Assembly: GCF_002321025.1 (NCBI RefSeq)
Contig: NZ_DCLL01000051.1
Span: 1 to 26,864, forward strand
Source of the DNA: Acinetobacter lwoffii
Lineage (GTDB): Bacteria > Pseudomonadota > Gammaproteobacteria > Pseudomonadales > Moraxellaceae
DNA: 26,864 nucleotides
Direction: 5' to 3'
The notes below the pieces were generated by a model that saw only the letters and a list, made by a program, of their open reading frames with translations, ran no database searches and was not told the origin of the DNA. Shown piece after piece: positions 15,691 through 23,535 of the stretch. Positions within the stretch are counted from its first letter, which is position 1; every line of letters starts with the position of its first letter. The translations under genes and the position numbers were made by a program.

Positions 15691-16623
15691 TTAGGCAGCT
15701 GAAGTGCTAGATTGTGAATCTTCTTTTAAGAAGATGCCAAGTTCTCGCGCAAATTTTAGCGGTTCAGTCAGTAAAGGTGTATGGCCGGATTTTCTGAAAA
15801 GTATCTGTTTGGCCTGAGGTAGGCTTTCTGCAATCAGGCGCTGACCTTCAAAAGGATACAACTTGGATTGTACACCGCTAAAGAAAGTCACCGGACAGCT
15901 GAGCTGGGCCAATGCTTCTCGGTAATCTTCACGATGATATAAATAATTGTTGATATACCACGTCATATAATCCACCCGACTGGAAGGCAATAACAGACTT
16001 TGCAGTCGTGGTTGATTCAAAATGAATTCGAAAGCTTTCAGGCTATATTTTTGTTTATTTTGTAGCTGAATAAACTTTAGCCATAGGGCGGCAATTTGTT
16101 TACGGACAGAAACGTCAAGATCGCGAATCAATTCAACTTGCTGATATTGTGCAAGTAGGGCAGAGAGCTGCTGCAGAATGTCGATAAATTCCTGATGACG
16201 TGGGCCAAAAAGACCAAAAGCCCAAGCATCATCGACTGGTATTTTGGGAGTCTGATCAATGTGCAAATAAGCTGTTATGTGTTTGGCAAAGTCCCCATAG
16301 TGCAGGCCATGCATGGTTGTCGTCGCGCCTATAGAGTAAGCAATCACAATGAATTTATCTAAATTGAGCTGTTGAATTACCGATTGAATATCCAGCCAGT
16401 GACTGGAAATTGCATTAAGATCTTGCGGAATTTTACAGCGACTGGAAGCCCCAAAGCCGCGCTATTCCGGAATAATGAAACGGAAATTTTTCTGATGCGC
16501 ATAGAGAAAAGCTTTCCATTGCCAGCTCAGCATGCCGAGTCCTGAGAGTACCAGTACCGGCTGTCCCTGACCGTATTCGAGTACAAATAGCTGTTCACCA
16601 TCGGGCATGCGATAAAAGGGCAT
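15691..16623 (-). pseudogene. alpha/beta hydrolase, interrupted by in-frame TAG
   Basis: From ATG 16623 the frame would give 310 codons ending with TAA 15691, but codon 54 (16464-16462) is TAG. Before it are the oxyanion-type segment VLVLSGLGMLSWQWK and FRFIIPE. After it, in the same frame, come RGFGASSR, the nucleophile elbow AYSIGA and a C-terminal KSGHTPLLTEP with the likely catalytic His. The family usually has a hydrophobic or aromatic residue at the TAG (pattern P-x-x-R-G-F-G), so TGG to TAG is the simplest origin. No frameshift is seen. The gene lies 20 bases after padR and 19 before the sirtuin, so polar effects on the sirtuin are possible. A short product from an internal start near 16347 would lack the N-terminal strands. 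Confidence 0.8.
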
Positions 16624-16643
16624 GTGTGTCTCCGTATTTACAG

Positions 16644-17186
16644 TTATTTTGCATCAAATTGTTTGAGTCGCTGAATGACCTGTTCCAGCCAGGCAATCCA
16701 GCCCAGTTCCTGATCAATCCCCAGTTGTAAAATCATTTTATGAATATACAAGGTACGGTCATTTTCGTGTGCTTGAGCAAAGTCCTTGGCAAAAATCTGC
16801 TGATAGGTTTTTAGTTTTTCTTTATGCAGTTCCAGATGGCGTTCCAGCTCTGCCAAGGTGTTATTGCCACCAAGCTGGGCTTCGGCACGTAAACGCACCA
16901 TCAGTTCTTCGCGCAGTTGTGCCGGTGGACTTTGTTGCAGCATCCAGTTGGCCAGTTCTTCCCGGCCCAGACGTTCCACCTGATATGTCTTTTTGCGGCT
17001 ATTGGAATCTTCCTCTTCTATCGTCGAAATCCATCCTTTTTGCAGCATGGCATTCAGCTCGCGATAAATCTGCTGATGAGTGGCATTCCAGAAGAAGCCC
17101 ATGGATCGGTCAAAACGGCGGGCCAGTTCGATTCCGGTGCTGGGCTTTTCAATCAGGCTGGTCAATAAAACATGCGCTAAAGACAT
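16644..17186 (-). CDS. PadR-family transcriptional regulator
   Basis: This 180-residue protein starts MSLAHVLLTSLIEKPSTGIE at ATG 17186, after a GAGACG site. Residues about 1-90 are the PadR winged helix (ELARRFDRSMGFFWNATHQQ, then IYRELNAMLQKGWI). Residues about 100-178 are a helical C-terminal dimerisation region (Vir_C type). A longer frame from 17432 is an artefact that runs through the operators and into fadH. The gene faces fadH across about 166 bases holding two identical-core inverted repeats, so it likely represses fadH and itself. The effector may be an acyl-CoA or a phenolic-type compound, by family analogy. It leads the operon padR-hydrolase-sirtuin. Confidence 0.9.
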   Translation of the reverse strand: MSLAHVLLTSLIEKPSTGIELARRFDRSMGFFWNATHQQIYRELNAMLQKGWISTIEEEDSNSRKKTYQVERLGREELANWMLQQSPPAQLREELMVRLRAEAQLGGNNTLAELERHLELHKEKLKTYQQIFAKDFAQAHENDRTLYIHKMILQLGIDQELGWIAWLEQVIQRLKQFDAK

Positions 17187-17217
17187 AAGCGTCTCAAAAA
17201 AGTGACTCAGGATTATT

Positions 17218-17233
17218 ATGCAACATGTTGCAT
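17218..17233. promoter_or_regulatory. PadR operator 1
   Basis: ATGCAACATGTTGCAT is a perfect 16-base palindrome with core TGCAAC-AT-GTTGCA. It overlaps the -35 of the fadH promoter. The matching second copy supports it as a regulator site; assignment to the adjacent PadR protein is inference. Confidence 0.7.
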
Positions 17234-17256
17234 AAAAATCAATTCTGGCATATAAA
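17228..17256 (+). promoter_or_regulatory. candidate fadH promoter
   Basis: TTGCAT (17228-17233), 17 bases, TATAAA (17251-17256) is a near-consensus sigma-70 promoter. The -35 lies inside operator 1, and the expected start point lies within operator 2. Confidence 0.6.
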
Positions 17257-17260
17257 TTAG

Positions 17261-17274
17261 TGCAACAAGTTGCA
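17261..17274. promoter_or_regulatory. PadR operator 2
   Basis: TGCAAC-AA-GTTGCA has the same arms and spacing as operator 1. The two centres are 42 bases apart, about four helical turns, which places two dimers on the same face of the DNA. Confidence 0.65.
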
Positions 17275-17352
17275 TTAAACTGGAAAGTTTGAGGGATCAA
17301 ACTGCCAGTTGCTAAAACAATAGCCAGCCTAAACGCACGCTCAGGAGTTGAA

Positions 17353-19377
17353 ATGTCTAAATATCCGAATTTACTTGCCCCATTGAACTTGGGTTTTACC
17401 ACGCTTAAAAACCGCGTGTTAATGGGTTCCATGCACGTTGGTCTTGAAGAGGCACCCGGCGGATATGATCGGATGGCAGCTTTCTATGCAGAGCGTGCCA
17501 AAGGTGGAGTCGCTTTAATCGTCACCGGCGGGATTTCACCAAATGATCATGGGGTGACGTTTCATGGTGGTTCCAAACTTGACACTCTTGAAGAAGCTGA
17601 AAAGCATAAGGTAATTACCCAGGCCGTACATGAGGCGGGCGGGAAAATTGCCATGCAGATTTTGCATACCGGACGCTATTCTTATCAGGCTGAAAATGTC
17701 GCGCCATCCCCAATTCAGGCACCGATCAATCCGGTCAAACCGCATGCTTTAACTTCGGCTGAAGTGCAGCAAACCATTGATGATTTTGCCAATTGTGCCA
17801 AGCTGGCTCAATACGCCGATTATGACGGTGTAGAAATCATGGGCTCGGAAGGCTATTTGATTAACGAGTTTATTGCCGCGCGTACCAACCATCGTGATGA
17901 TGAGTGGGGTGGAAGCTATGCAAACCGCATCCGTTTCCCGATTGAAATCGTACGCCGTACCCGTGAAATGGTCGGTGAGAACTTTATCATTATTTATCGC
18001 CTATCTATGCTGGATCTGGTCGAAGGCGGTTCAACTCTGGAAGAAGTCATCCAGTTGGCCAAAGAAATTGAAAAAGCCGGTGCGACCATTATCAATACTG
18101 GCATTGGCTGGCATGAAGCGCGTATTCCGACTATTGCTACCAAAGTACCTCGTGCAGCCTTCACTTGGGTGACGCGTAAACTGAAAGGTCAGGTGAAGAT
18201 TCCTTTAATTACTTCAAACCGTATTAATACCCCGGAAATGGCTGAGTATGTATTGGCATCTGGTGATGCTGATATGATTTCTATGGCTCGCCCAATGCTG
18301 GCTGATTCGGAGTTTGTTCTGAAAGCGGAGCAGGGTCGTAGTGATGAGATCAATACCTGTATTGGTTGTAATCAGGCCTGTCTGGATCATATTTTCTCAA
18401 TGAAAATTGCCACCTGTCTGGTCAATCCACGTGCCTGCTATGAAACAGAACTAATTTTTAAAGAAACCAATGTGGCAAAAAATATTGCCGTGATTGGTGC
18501 AGGTCCTGCAGGTTTAAGTTTTGCTGTATATGCGGCAAATCGCGGTCATCAGGTGACGGTATTTGAAGCCGCTGCTCAGATTGGTGGGCAGTTTAATATT
18601 GCCAAGACCATTCCAGGCAAGGAAGAGTTTTATGAAACCTTGCGTTATTTCAAACGCCAGATTGAATTACAGCCACGTATTAAATTGCAGCTGAACCATA
18701 AGGCGAGTCTGGAAGAACTGGCTCAGTCAAACTTTGATGACATTGTGGTGGCAACAGGCGTGACACCGCGTCAACTTGAGATTCCAGGTGTTGATCATGC
18801 AAAAGTACTGTCTTATCTGGACGTTTTGAAAGAACGTAAGCCAGTGGGTCAGCGAGTTGCCATTATTGGTGCAGGCGGTATTGGTTTTGATACAGCCGAA
18901 TTCCTGAGCCATGAAGGGGAAAGTGGCAGTATCAATCCGGAAAAATTCTATGATGAATGGGGTATTGATACTGACTATGAAAATGTCGGTGGCTTAAAAG
19001 CCGCAAATGTAGAAAAACCGCAACGTGAAATTTATTTACTGCAACGTAAAGCTGCTTCAGTCGGCGCGAGTTTGGGTAAAACCACAGGCTGGATTCATCG
19101 TACCGGTTTAAAACACCGTGACGTAAAAATGATTGCGGGCGCCAATTATGAAAAAATTGATGATCAGGGCTTGCATATTGTCGTGAATGACAAGCCTGGT
19201 GTGCTAGAAGTCGATCACGTCATTATCTGTGCCGGTCAGGAGTCTTATACTGCCATGTTTGATGAGCTAAAAGCGGCTGGTAAAAATGTGCATCTGATTG
19301 GTGGAGCGAAAGAAGCGGGTGAGCTGGATGCCAAACGTGCCATCCGTCAGGGTGCTGAATTGGCAGCGGTGATCTGA
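17353..19377 (+). CDS. fadH: NADPH-dependent 2,4-dienoyl-CoA reductase
   Basis: This 674-residue flavin and iron-sulfur enzyme reduces 2,4-dienoyl-CoA so that unsaturated fatty acids can finish beta-oxidation. The order is: FMN-binding TIM barrel of the old-yellow-enzyme type (1 to about 365, with VEIMGSEGYLINEF and NHRDDEWGGSYANRIRF); the [4Fe-4S] ligands Cys 336, 339, 343 and 355 (C-x2-C-x3-C-x11-C, as in E. coli FadH); FAD site AVIGAGPAGLSFA; and a second dinucleotide site AIIGAGGIGFDTAEF. His 254 (GIGWHE) fits the active-site His. E. coli FadH is 672 aa. AGGAG lies 7 bases before ATG. It is transcribed away from padR under the twin operators. Confidence 0.95.
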   Translation: MSKYPNLLAPLNLGFTTLKNRVLMGSMHVGLEEAPGGYDRMAAFYAERAKGGVALIVTGGISPNDHGVTFHGGSKLDTLEEAEKHKVITQAVHEAGGKIAMQILHTGRYSYQAENVAPSPIQAPINPVKPHALTSAEVQQTIDDFANCAKLAQYADYDGVEIMGSEGYLINEFIAARTNHRDDEWGGSYANRIRFPIEIVRRTREMVGENFIIIYRLSMLDLVEGGSTLEEVIQLAKEIEKAGATIINTGIGWHEARIPTIATKVPRAAFTWVTRKLKGQVKIPLITSNRINTPEMAEYVLASGDADMISMARPMLADSEFVLKAEQGRSDEINTCIGCNQACLDHIFSMKIATCLVNPRACYETELIFKETNVAKNIAVIGAGPAGLSFAVYAANRGHQVTVFEAAAQIGGQFNIAKTIPGKEEFYETLRYFKRQIELQPRIKLQLNHKASLEELAQSNFDDIVVATGVTPRQLEIPGVDHAKVLSYLDVLKERKPVGQRVAIIGAGGIGFDTAEFLSHEGESGSINPEKFYDEWGIDTDYENVGGLKAANVEKPQREIYLLQRKAASVGASLGKTTGWIHRTGLKHRDVKMIAGANYEKIDDQGLHIVVNDKPGVLEVDHVIICAGQESYTAMFDELKAAGKNVHLIGGAKEAGELDAKRAIRQGAELAAVI

Positions 19378-19398
19378 AAATATTAAAACCTGCTTTTT

Positions 19399-19497
19399 CC
19401 CCTCTCCTTTATTAAAGGAGAGGGTTAGGGAGAGGATTTGTAAGAAAGAATCTCTCCTTGCGAAGCAGTACTTCTCACCTTTAATAAAAGGGGGAAT
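19399..19497. repeat. palindromic intergenic repeat (REP/MITE-like)
   Basis: CCCTCTCCTTTA (19400-19411) and TAAAGGAGAGGG (19413-19424) form a 12-bp perfect hairpin, followed by TTAGGGAGAGG. A second, less regular half (TCTCTCC near 19451 and CACCTTTAATAAAAGGGGG near 19477) mirrors it. The sequence type resembles the short CCTCTCC/GGAGAGG palindromes found between genes of many bacteria. It may end the fadH transcript. Copy number in this genome cannot be judged here. Confidence 0.55.
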
Positions 19498-19564
19498 TCT
19501 GTCAATTAAAAGAAAGAAGTATTTAAGCTTTTATTAAAAAATATCAAAAAAGAAGGAATCCAAA

Positions 19565-19975
19565 ATGACCATCGAAAATACAAAAAAATCCATTGCACGC
19601 TGGCATGAGATGCTGGAAACACGTGATATGTCGATCTTGAATGAGCTGCTTGCTGAAGAAGTGGTATTTCGTTCGCCTGTGGCTTTTCAGCCTTATCCTG
19701 GAAAACAGGTGGTATTTTTTATTTTGACCAATGTCATTCAAGTCTTTGAAAACTTCACTTATCACCGTGAATTTATAAGTGAAGATGGTAACAATGTCGT
19801 ACTTGAGTTTTCTGCCAATGTGAGCGATAAAAAACTAAAGGGAGTTGACATGATTCAGTTTAATGAAGAGGGTCAGATGATTGATTTTGAAGTCATGATC
19901 CGACCTAAGTCCGGACTTGAAGCCCTGGCTGTACAGATGGGCCAGCGGATGCAATCATTCCAAGCTAAAACTTAA
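19565..19975 (+). CDS. SnoaL-like / NTF2-superfamily protein
   Basis: This 136-residue protein has the cone-shaped NTF2-like pattern: an N-terminal helix pair (SIARWHEMLETRDMSILNEL), LLAEEVVFRSPVAF, a central helix, and beta strands including NVVLEFSANV and VDMIQFNEEGQMIDFEVMIRP. In the family these small barrels act as isomerases, hydrolases or ligand binders, and the catalytic role here is not readable. AAGGAA precedes ATG 19565. It lies 70 bases before the 20046 hydrolase on the same strand and after the fadH repeat, so the two may be co-transcribed and linked to lipid metabolism. Confidence 0.8.
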   Translation: MTIENTKKSIARWHEMLETRDMSILNELLAEEVVFRSPVAFQPYPGKQVVFFILTNVIQVFENFTYHREFISEDGNNVVLEFSANVSDKKLKGVDMIQFNEEGQMIDFEVMIRPKSGLEALAVQMGQRMQSFQAKT

Positions 19976-20045
19976 TTCGAACTATTGATTCAAGTCGGCA
20001 TGAAATTTGTAAATCACAGCTAGTACAACTAGAGGGGGATGACAG

Positions 20046-21158
20046 ATGAAAATGTTGCTTAAAAAATTGGGTCAGCTTTCCAGTGAATATCTGGATCGTT
20101 TCAGCGGAGCAGACGAGCCGACCCTGTATTACAATCCGAATGGTGTATTTTCAGGACTCATTGAACGCTTACCGCAGCTGCAACAAAAATATCGTCCTAC
20201 GCCGTGGTTAGCCAATGCACACGCACATATTCTATATTTCGATTTAATTAAAAAACGTACCATTAAGCTGAAATATGACGCGCTTGAACAGCTGAAAATG
20301 TCAGATGGCGGAATTACCGGTATTGCCTGGTATGGACTGGATCTTCCGGCAAATACGCCAACGATTGTCTTACTCCATACCATTACCGGTTCTCCTGAAT
20401 CGATGCGTGAACTGGTTCGTGATCTGCATAAACATACCGGTTGGCGTGTGGCATTGTGTTTACGCCGTGGTCACGCAGACTTACCCATGCCTGTGCCTAA
20501 AATGAACCTGTTTGGTTCAACTCAGGATTTGCGTGAACAACTCTTGTATATACAGGACAGATTTCCTCAATCCGATCTCTATGGAGTTGGCTCTTCTGCG
20601 GGTACGGGATTGTTGGTGCGTTATCTGGGTGAAGAGGGTGAACAAACCCCACTCAAAGCAGCTTTTGCTTTATGTCCTGGCTATAACACTGAAACCGGTT
20701 TTGCCAATGTGCATCCGTTTTACAGTAAAGTCATGGCCAAAAAACTGATTAAGCGCTTTATTCATCCTTATCAAGAAACCTGGCAGGTCTGCCCAAGCTG
20801 GAAACAGTTATTAGAAGTTAAAGATCTGTCTGAATTTGAAAAACTTTATTTTGAACTGGCCGGATTTGCGGATTATGCCAGTTATACTCAGGCAACCAAT
20901 CCGATTTATGTGTTTGAAAGTGTCAAAATCCCACTGATGATTTTAAATGCGGAGGATGATCCGGTTTGTCACATCCGAAATTTAGAACCTTATAAAGAAA
21001 AAATTCGGGCGATGTCTAATATTATGGTGATTACCACCAAAAAAGGCAGTCATTGCGGCTTTTATCAGGGCTTGATGCAAACCGAATCTTGGGCTACCCG
21101 ACTAATGGCAGACTATTTGATTCACTTATCTCGTGCACCGGCAACAGTATCCGCTTAA
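20046..21158 (+). CDS. YheT-type alpha/beta hydrolase
   Basis: This 370-residue protein has the ABHD1/3-YheT-like start, where YRPTPWLANAHAHIL corresponds to the W-x-N-x-H-x-Q-T motif of that family. The nucleophile elbow is GSSAG with Ser 184. The acid is probably in LNAEDDPVC and the His in GSHCGFYQG. Family members are thought to be esterases or lipases acting on membrane-associated substrates, but the true substrate is unknown. A strong AGGGGG precedes ATG 20046; a second ATG two codons later is less well placed. It ends at a strong terminator shared with the convergent lipoprotein gene. Confidence 0.83.
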   Translation: MKMLLKKLGQLSSEYLDRFSGADEPTLYYNPNGVFSGLIERLPQLQQKYRPTPWLANAHAHILYFDLIKKRTIKLKYDALEQLKMSDGGITGIAWYGLDLPANTPTIVLLHTITGSPESMRELVRDLHKHTGWRVALCLRRGHADLPMPVPKMNLFGSTQDLREQLLYIQDRFPQSDLYGVGSSAGTGLLVRYLGEEGEQTPLKAAFALCPGYNTETGFANVHPFYSKVMAKKLIKRFIHPYQETWQVCPSWKQLLEVKDLSEFEKLYFELAGFADYASYTQATNPIYVFESVKIPLMILNAEDDPVCHIRNLEPYKEKIRAMSNIMVITTKKGSHCGFYQGLMQTESWATRLMADYLIHLSRAPATVSA

Positions 21159-21170
21159 AAAGCTCCAATA

Positions 21171-21197
21171 AAAAACCCAGCATCTGCTGGGTTTTTT
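21171..21197. terminator. two-sided terminator between convergent genes
   Basis: AAAAACCCAGCA (21171-21182) pairs perfectly with TGCTGGGTTTTT (21185-21196) around TC. There are A and T runs on both flanks, so it can act for the 20046 gene and for the minus-strand lipoprotein. Confidence 0.88.
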
Positions 21198-21214
21198 GAT
21201 GAATGATACTGTAA

Positions 21215-21637
21215 TTAGTCAAGTGCTGGCATCGCTGCGGCAATTGCGTCAGCAACCGCATCATCCTCAGACTTGTTTTCTGGATTTGAATTGGTTTTAG
21301 GTGTGGTCGCAGCAGGCTTTGACGCAGGTTCTTCGCGGGTTTCAGGCACTGGTGCCGGCTCAGTAGTTTCTGGGTTTTTGATTTCACGACGGATTTCAGT
21401 CGTGGTGTTTTCAGTTTGCTCACGTTGAATTTCAACCGTTGGCGCTACTTCCTCTTCAATTGCCGCTGGCTCTACAGGTTCAAGCGGTTCAAATTGCGTT
21501 GGTTCTGGAGTCGAGATTTCAGATGCTGGAGTAACTTCTACTTGCTCTTCTTCTTTTGGTGCTTCTTTTTTTACACACGCAGTTAATGTCAGGCCAGTCA
21601 GGATTAGGGTGGAGATTAAAAGTTTCTTCATCATCAT
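21215..21637 (-). CDS. Pro/Glu/Thr-rich lipoprotein
   Basis: A lipoprotein signal with lipobox LTAC follows a hydrophobic stretch (KKLLISTLILTGLTLTAC). The mature region of about 120 residues is low-complexity, rich in Glu, Pro, Thr and Ala, with no cysteine. It is probably an extended, disordered envelope linker that ends DAIAAAMPALD. The start is uncertain: several ATG codons lie at 21649-21631, none with a clear ribosome site. I took 21637 (MMMKKLL) as the one giving a normal signal length, and upstream starts add an untypical tail. I recognise no named family. It is divergent from pyrG. Confidence 0.68.
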   Translation of the reverse strand: MMMKKLLISTLILTGLTLTACVKKEAPKEEEQVEVTPASEISTPEPTQFEPLEPVEPAAIEEEVAPTVEIQREQTENTTTEIRREIKNPETTEPAPVPETREEPASKPAATTPKTNSNPENKSEDDAVADAIAAAMPALD

Positions 21638-21862
21638 TGCATCAAACATAAAAGTGTGGAGTGGATACACTATTATAGCAGCAAAATGCAAGATAGAAAT
21701 CATATGAACTTACTGTAATTTTTTATAGGAATTGCTGTTAGAATAGTCAATTGTTTATTGTTCTTTGAATTGATGCGGATTGACTTTGCTTTCTAGGTAC
21801 AAGGTAAAGTAAAATTGCGCAACATTGCAGGCCGATTTAGGCTCGATTGTACGAGAAACCCA

Positions 21863-23503
21863 ATGACCCATTTTATTTTCGTTACTGGTGGTGTAGTTTC
21901 ATCACTAGGTAAAGGTATTTCAGCTGCTTCTGTTGCTGCACTTTTAGAAGCTCGTGGTTTAAAAGTGACCATGGTAAAAATGGATCCATACATTAATGTC
22001 GATCCAGGGACAATGAGCCCATTCCAGCATGGTGAAGTTTTTGTTACAGAAGATGGTGCTGAAACAGACTTAGACTTGGGTTACTACGAACGTTTCTTGC
22101 GTCGTGCGAAAATGACCAAATTGAATAACTTCACATCAGGCCGTGTTTACCAGGATGTTCTAAATAAAGAACGCCGTGGCGACTACCTGGGTGGTACTGT
22201 GCAAGTTATTCCACACATTACTGACAATATCAAAGAGCGTGTACTTCGTGCAGGCGAAGGTTATGACGTTGCGATCGTAGAGATCGGCGGTACTGTAGGT
22301 GACATTGAATCTCTCCCATTCATGGAATCTGTACGTCAGTTAATGGTTGAACTTGGTCATAAACGTACCATGTTAATGCACTTAACGTTACTCCCATACA
22401 TTAAGTCTGCAGCAGAATTAAAAACCAAACCAACACAGCACTCTGTTAAAGAACTCCTGTCGATTGGTATTCAGCCAGACATTCTCATCTGTCGTACAGA
22501 GTACGATGTAGATGCAGATACGACGCGTAAGATTGCATTATTTACCAACGTTGAAGCACGTGCCGTTGTGGTATGTAAAGACGCACGTTCGATCTACCAG
22601 ATTCCACGTACATTCTACGAACAAAATGTTGATGATTTAATCTGTGAACGTTTTGGTTATAACGATCTTCCTGAAGCTGATTTAACAGATTGGGATAACG
22701 TTGTAGAAGCATTACTGAACCCTGAATACACCGTACGTGTTGCAATGGTCGGTAAATACGTTGAACTTCCAGATGCTTACAAATCTGTCAACGAAGCACT
22801 TTTACATGCGGGTATTCAAAACCGTGTGAAAGTTCAGATTGACTACGTAAACGCTGAAGAGCTTGAAGGCCAAGATGTAGCAGAAGTATTGAAAGATGCT
22901 GATGCGATTCTAGTTCCTGGTGGTTTCGGTGAGCGCGGTACTGAAGGCAAAATGAAGGCGATTCAGTTCGCACGTGAGAACGGTGTGCCGTTCCTCGGTA
23001 TTTGCTTGGGTATGCAGTTGGCTGTGATCGAATACGCACGTAATGTTGCTGGTATTGCAGACGCGACCTCGACTGAATTTAACCGTTCAACCAAATCTCC
23101 ATTGATTGGTTTAATTACTGAATGGTTAGATGAGCGTGGTGAAGTTCAGCAACGTTCTGCTGATTCTGATCTGGGTGGTACGATGCGTCTTGGCGCGCAA
23201 AAATCTGAACTGGTTGCAGGGACTAAAACTGCAGAAGTTTATGGTTCTGAAGAAATCATCGAGCGCCATCGTCACCGTTACGAGATGAACAACCGTTATA
23301 TCCCAGTGCTGGAAGAAAAAGGCATGAAGATTTCTGGTTATTCTCCGGTACAGCATCTGGTAGAAACTGTTGAAATTCCTGCACATCCTTGGTTTATTGC
23401 AGTACAATTCCACCCGGAATTTACCAGCTCGCCACGTGATGGTCACCCATTATTTGCAGGTTTCATTGATGCTGCGAAAAAGCAGTACCAAAAAACCAAA
23501 TAA
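21863..23503 (+). CDS. pyrG: CTP synthase
   Basis: This 546-residue enzyme makes CTP from UTP, ATP and glutamine. The N-terminal synthetase domain starts THFIFVTGGVVSSLGKGI (P-loop region), followed by DPYINVDPGTMSPFQHGEV. The C-terminal glutaminase domain holds Cys 381 (LGICLGMQLA), His 517 and Glu 519 (FHPEF). E. coli PyrG is 545 aa. I chose ATG 21863 because earlier in-frame residues from 21815 do not fit the family; GAGA lies upstream. It is followed by kdsA after 32 bases, the usual start of the pyrG-kdsA-eno-ftsB-ispD cluster of Moraxellaceae. Confidence 0.97.
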   Translation: MTHFIFVTGGVVSSLGKGISAASVAALLEARGLKVTMVKMDPYINVDPGTMSPFQHGEVFVTEDGAETDLDLGYYERFLRRAKMTKLNNFTSGRVYQDVLNKERRGDYLGGTVQVIPHITDNIKERVLRAGEGYDVAIVEIGGTVGDIESLPFMESVRQLMVELGHKRTMLMHLTLLPYIKSAAELKTKPTQHSVKELLSIGIQPDILICRTEYDVDADTTRKIALFTNVEARAVVVCKDARSIYQIPRTFYEQNVDDLICERFGYNDLPEADLTDWDNVVEALLNPEYTVRVAMVGKYVELPDAYKSVNEALLHAGIQNRVKVQIDYVNAEELEGQDVAEVLKDADAILVPGGFGERGTEGKMKAIQFARENGVPFLGICLGMQLAVIEYARNVAGIADATSTEFNRSTKSPLIGLITEWLDERGEVQQRSADSDLGGTMRLGAQKSELVAGTKTAEVYGSEEIIERHRHRYEMNNRYIPVLEEKGMKISGYSPVQHLVETVEIPAHPWFIAVQFHPEFTSSPRDGHPLFAGFIDAAKKQYQKTK

Positions 23504-23535
23504 TCGGTGCGTAGGACACAACTAGGGAAGTTTAA

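Noticed and set aside
14996..17188. Several plus-strand frames over the sirtuin and padR genes
   Set aside because: They are antisense shadows of well-supported minus-strand genes and lack ribosome sites and family motifs.
17187..17432. Longer padR start at 17432
   Set aside because: It would cover the operators, the fadH promoter and the fadH start, and the added residues are not PadR-like.
21815..21862. Sixteen-residue extension of PyrG
   Set aside because: CTP synthases start at the MTHFIFVTGG segment; the extension has no family match.
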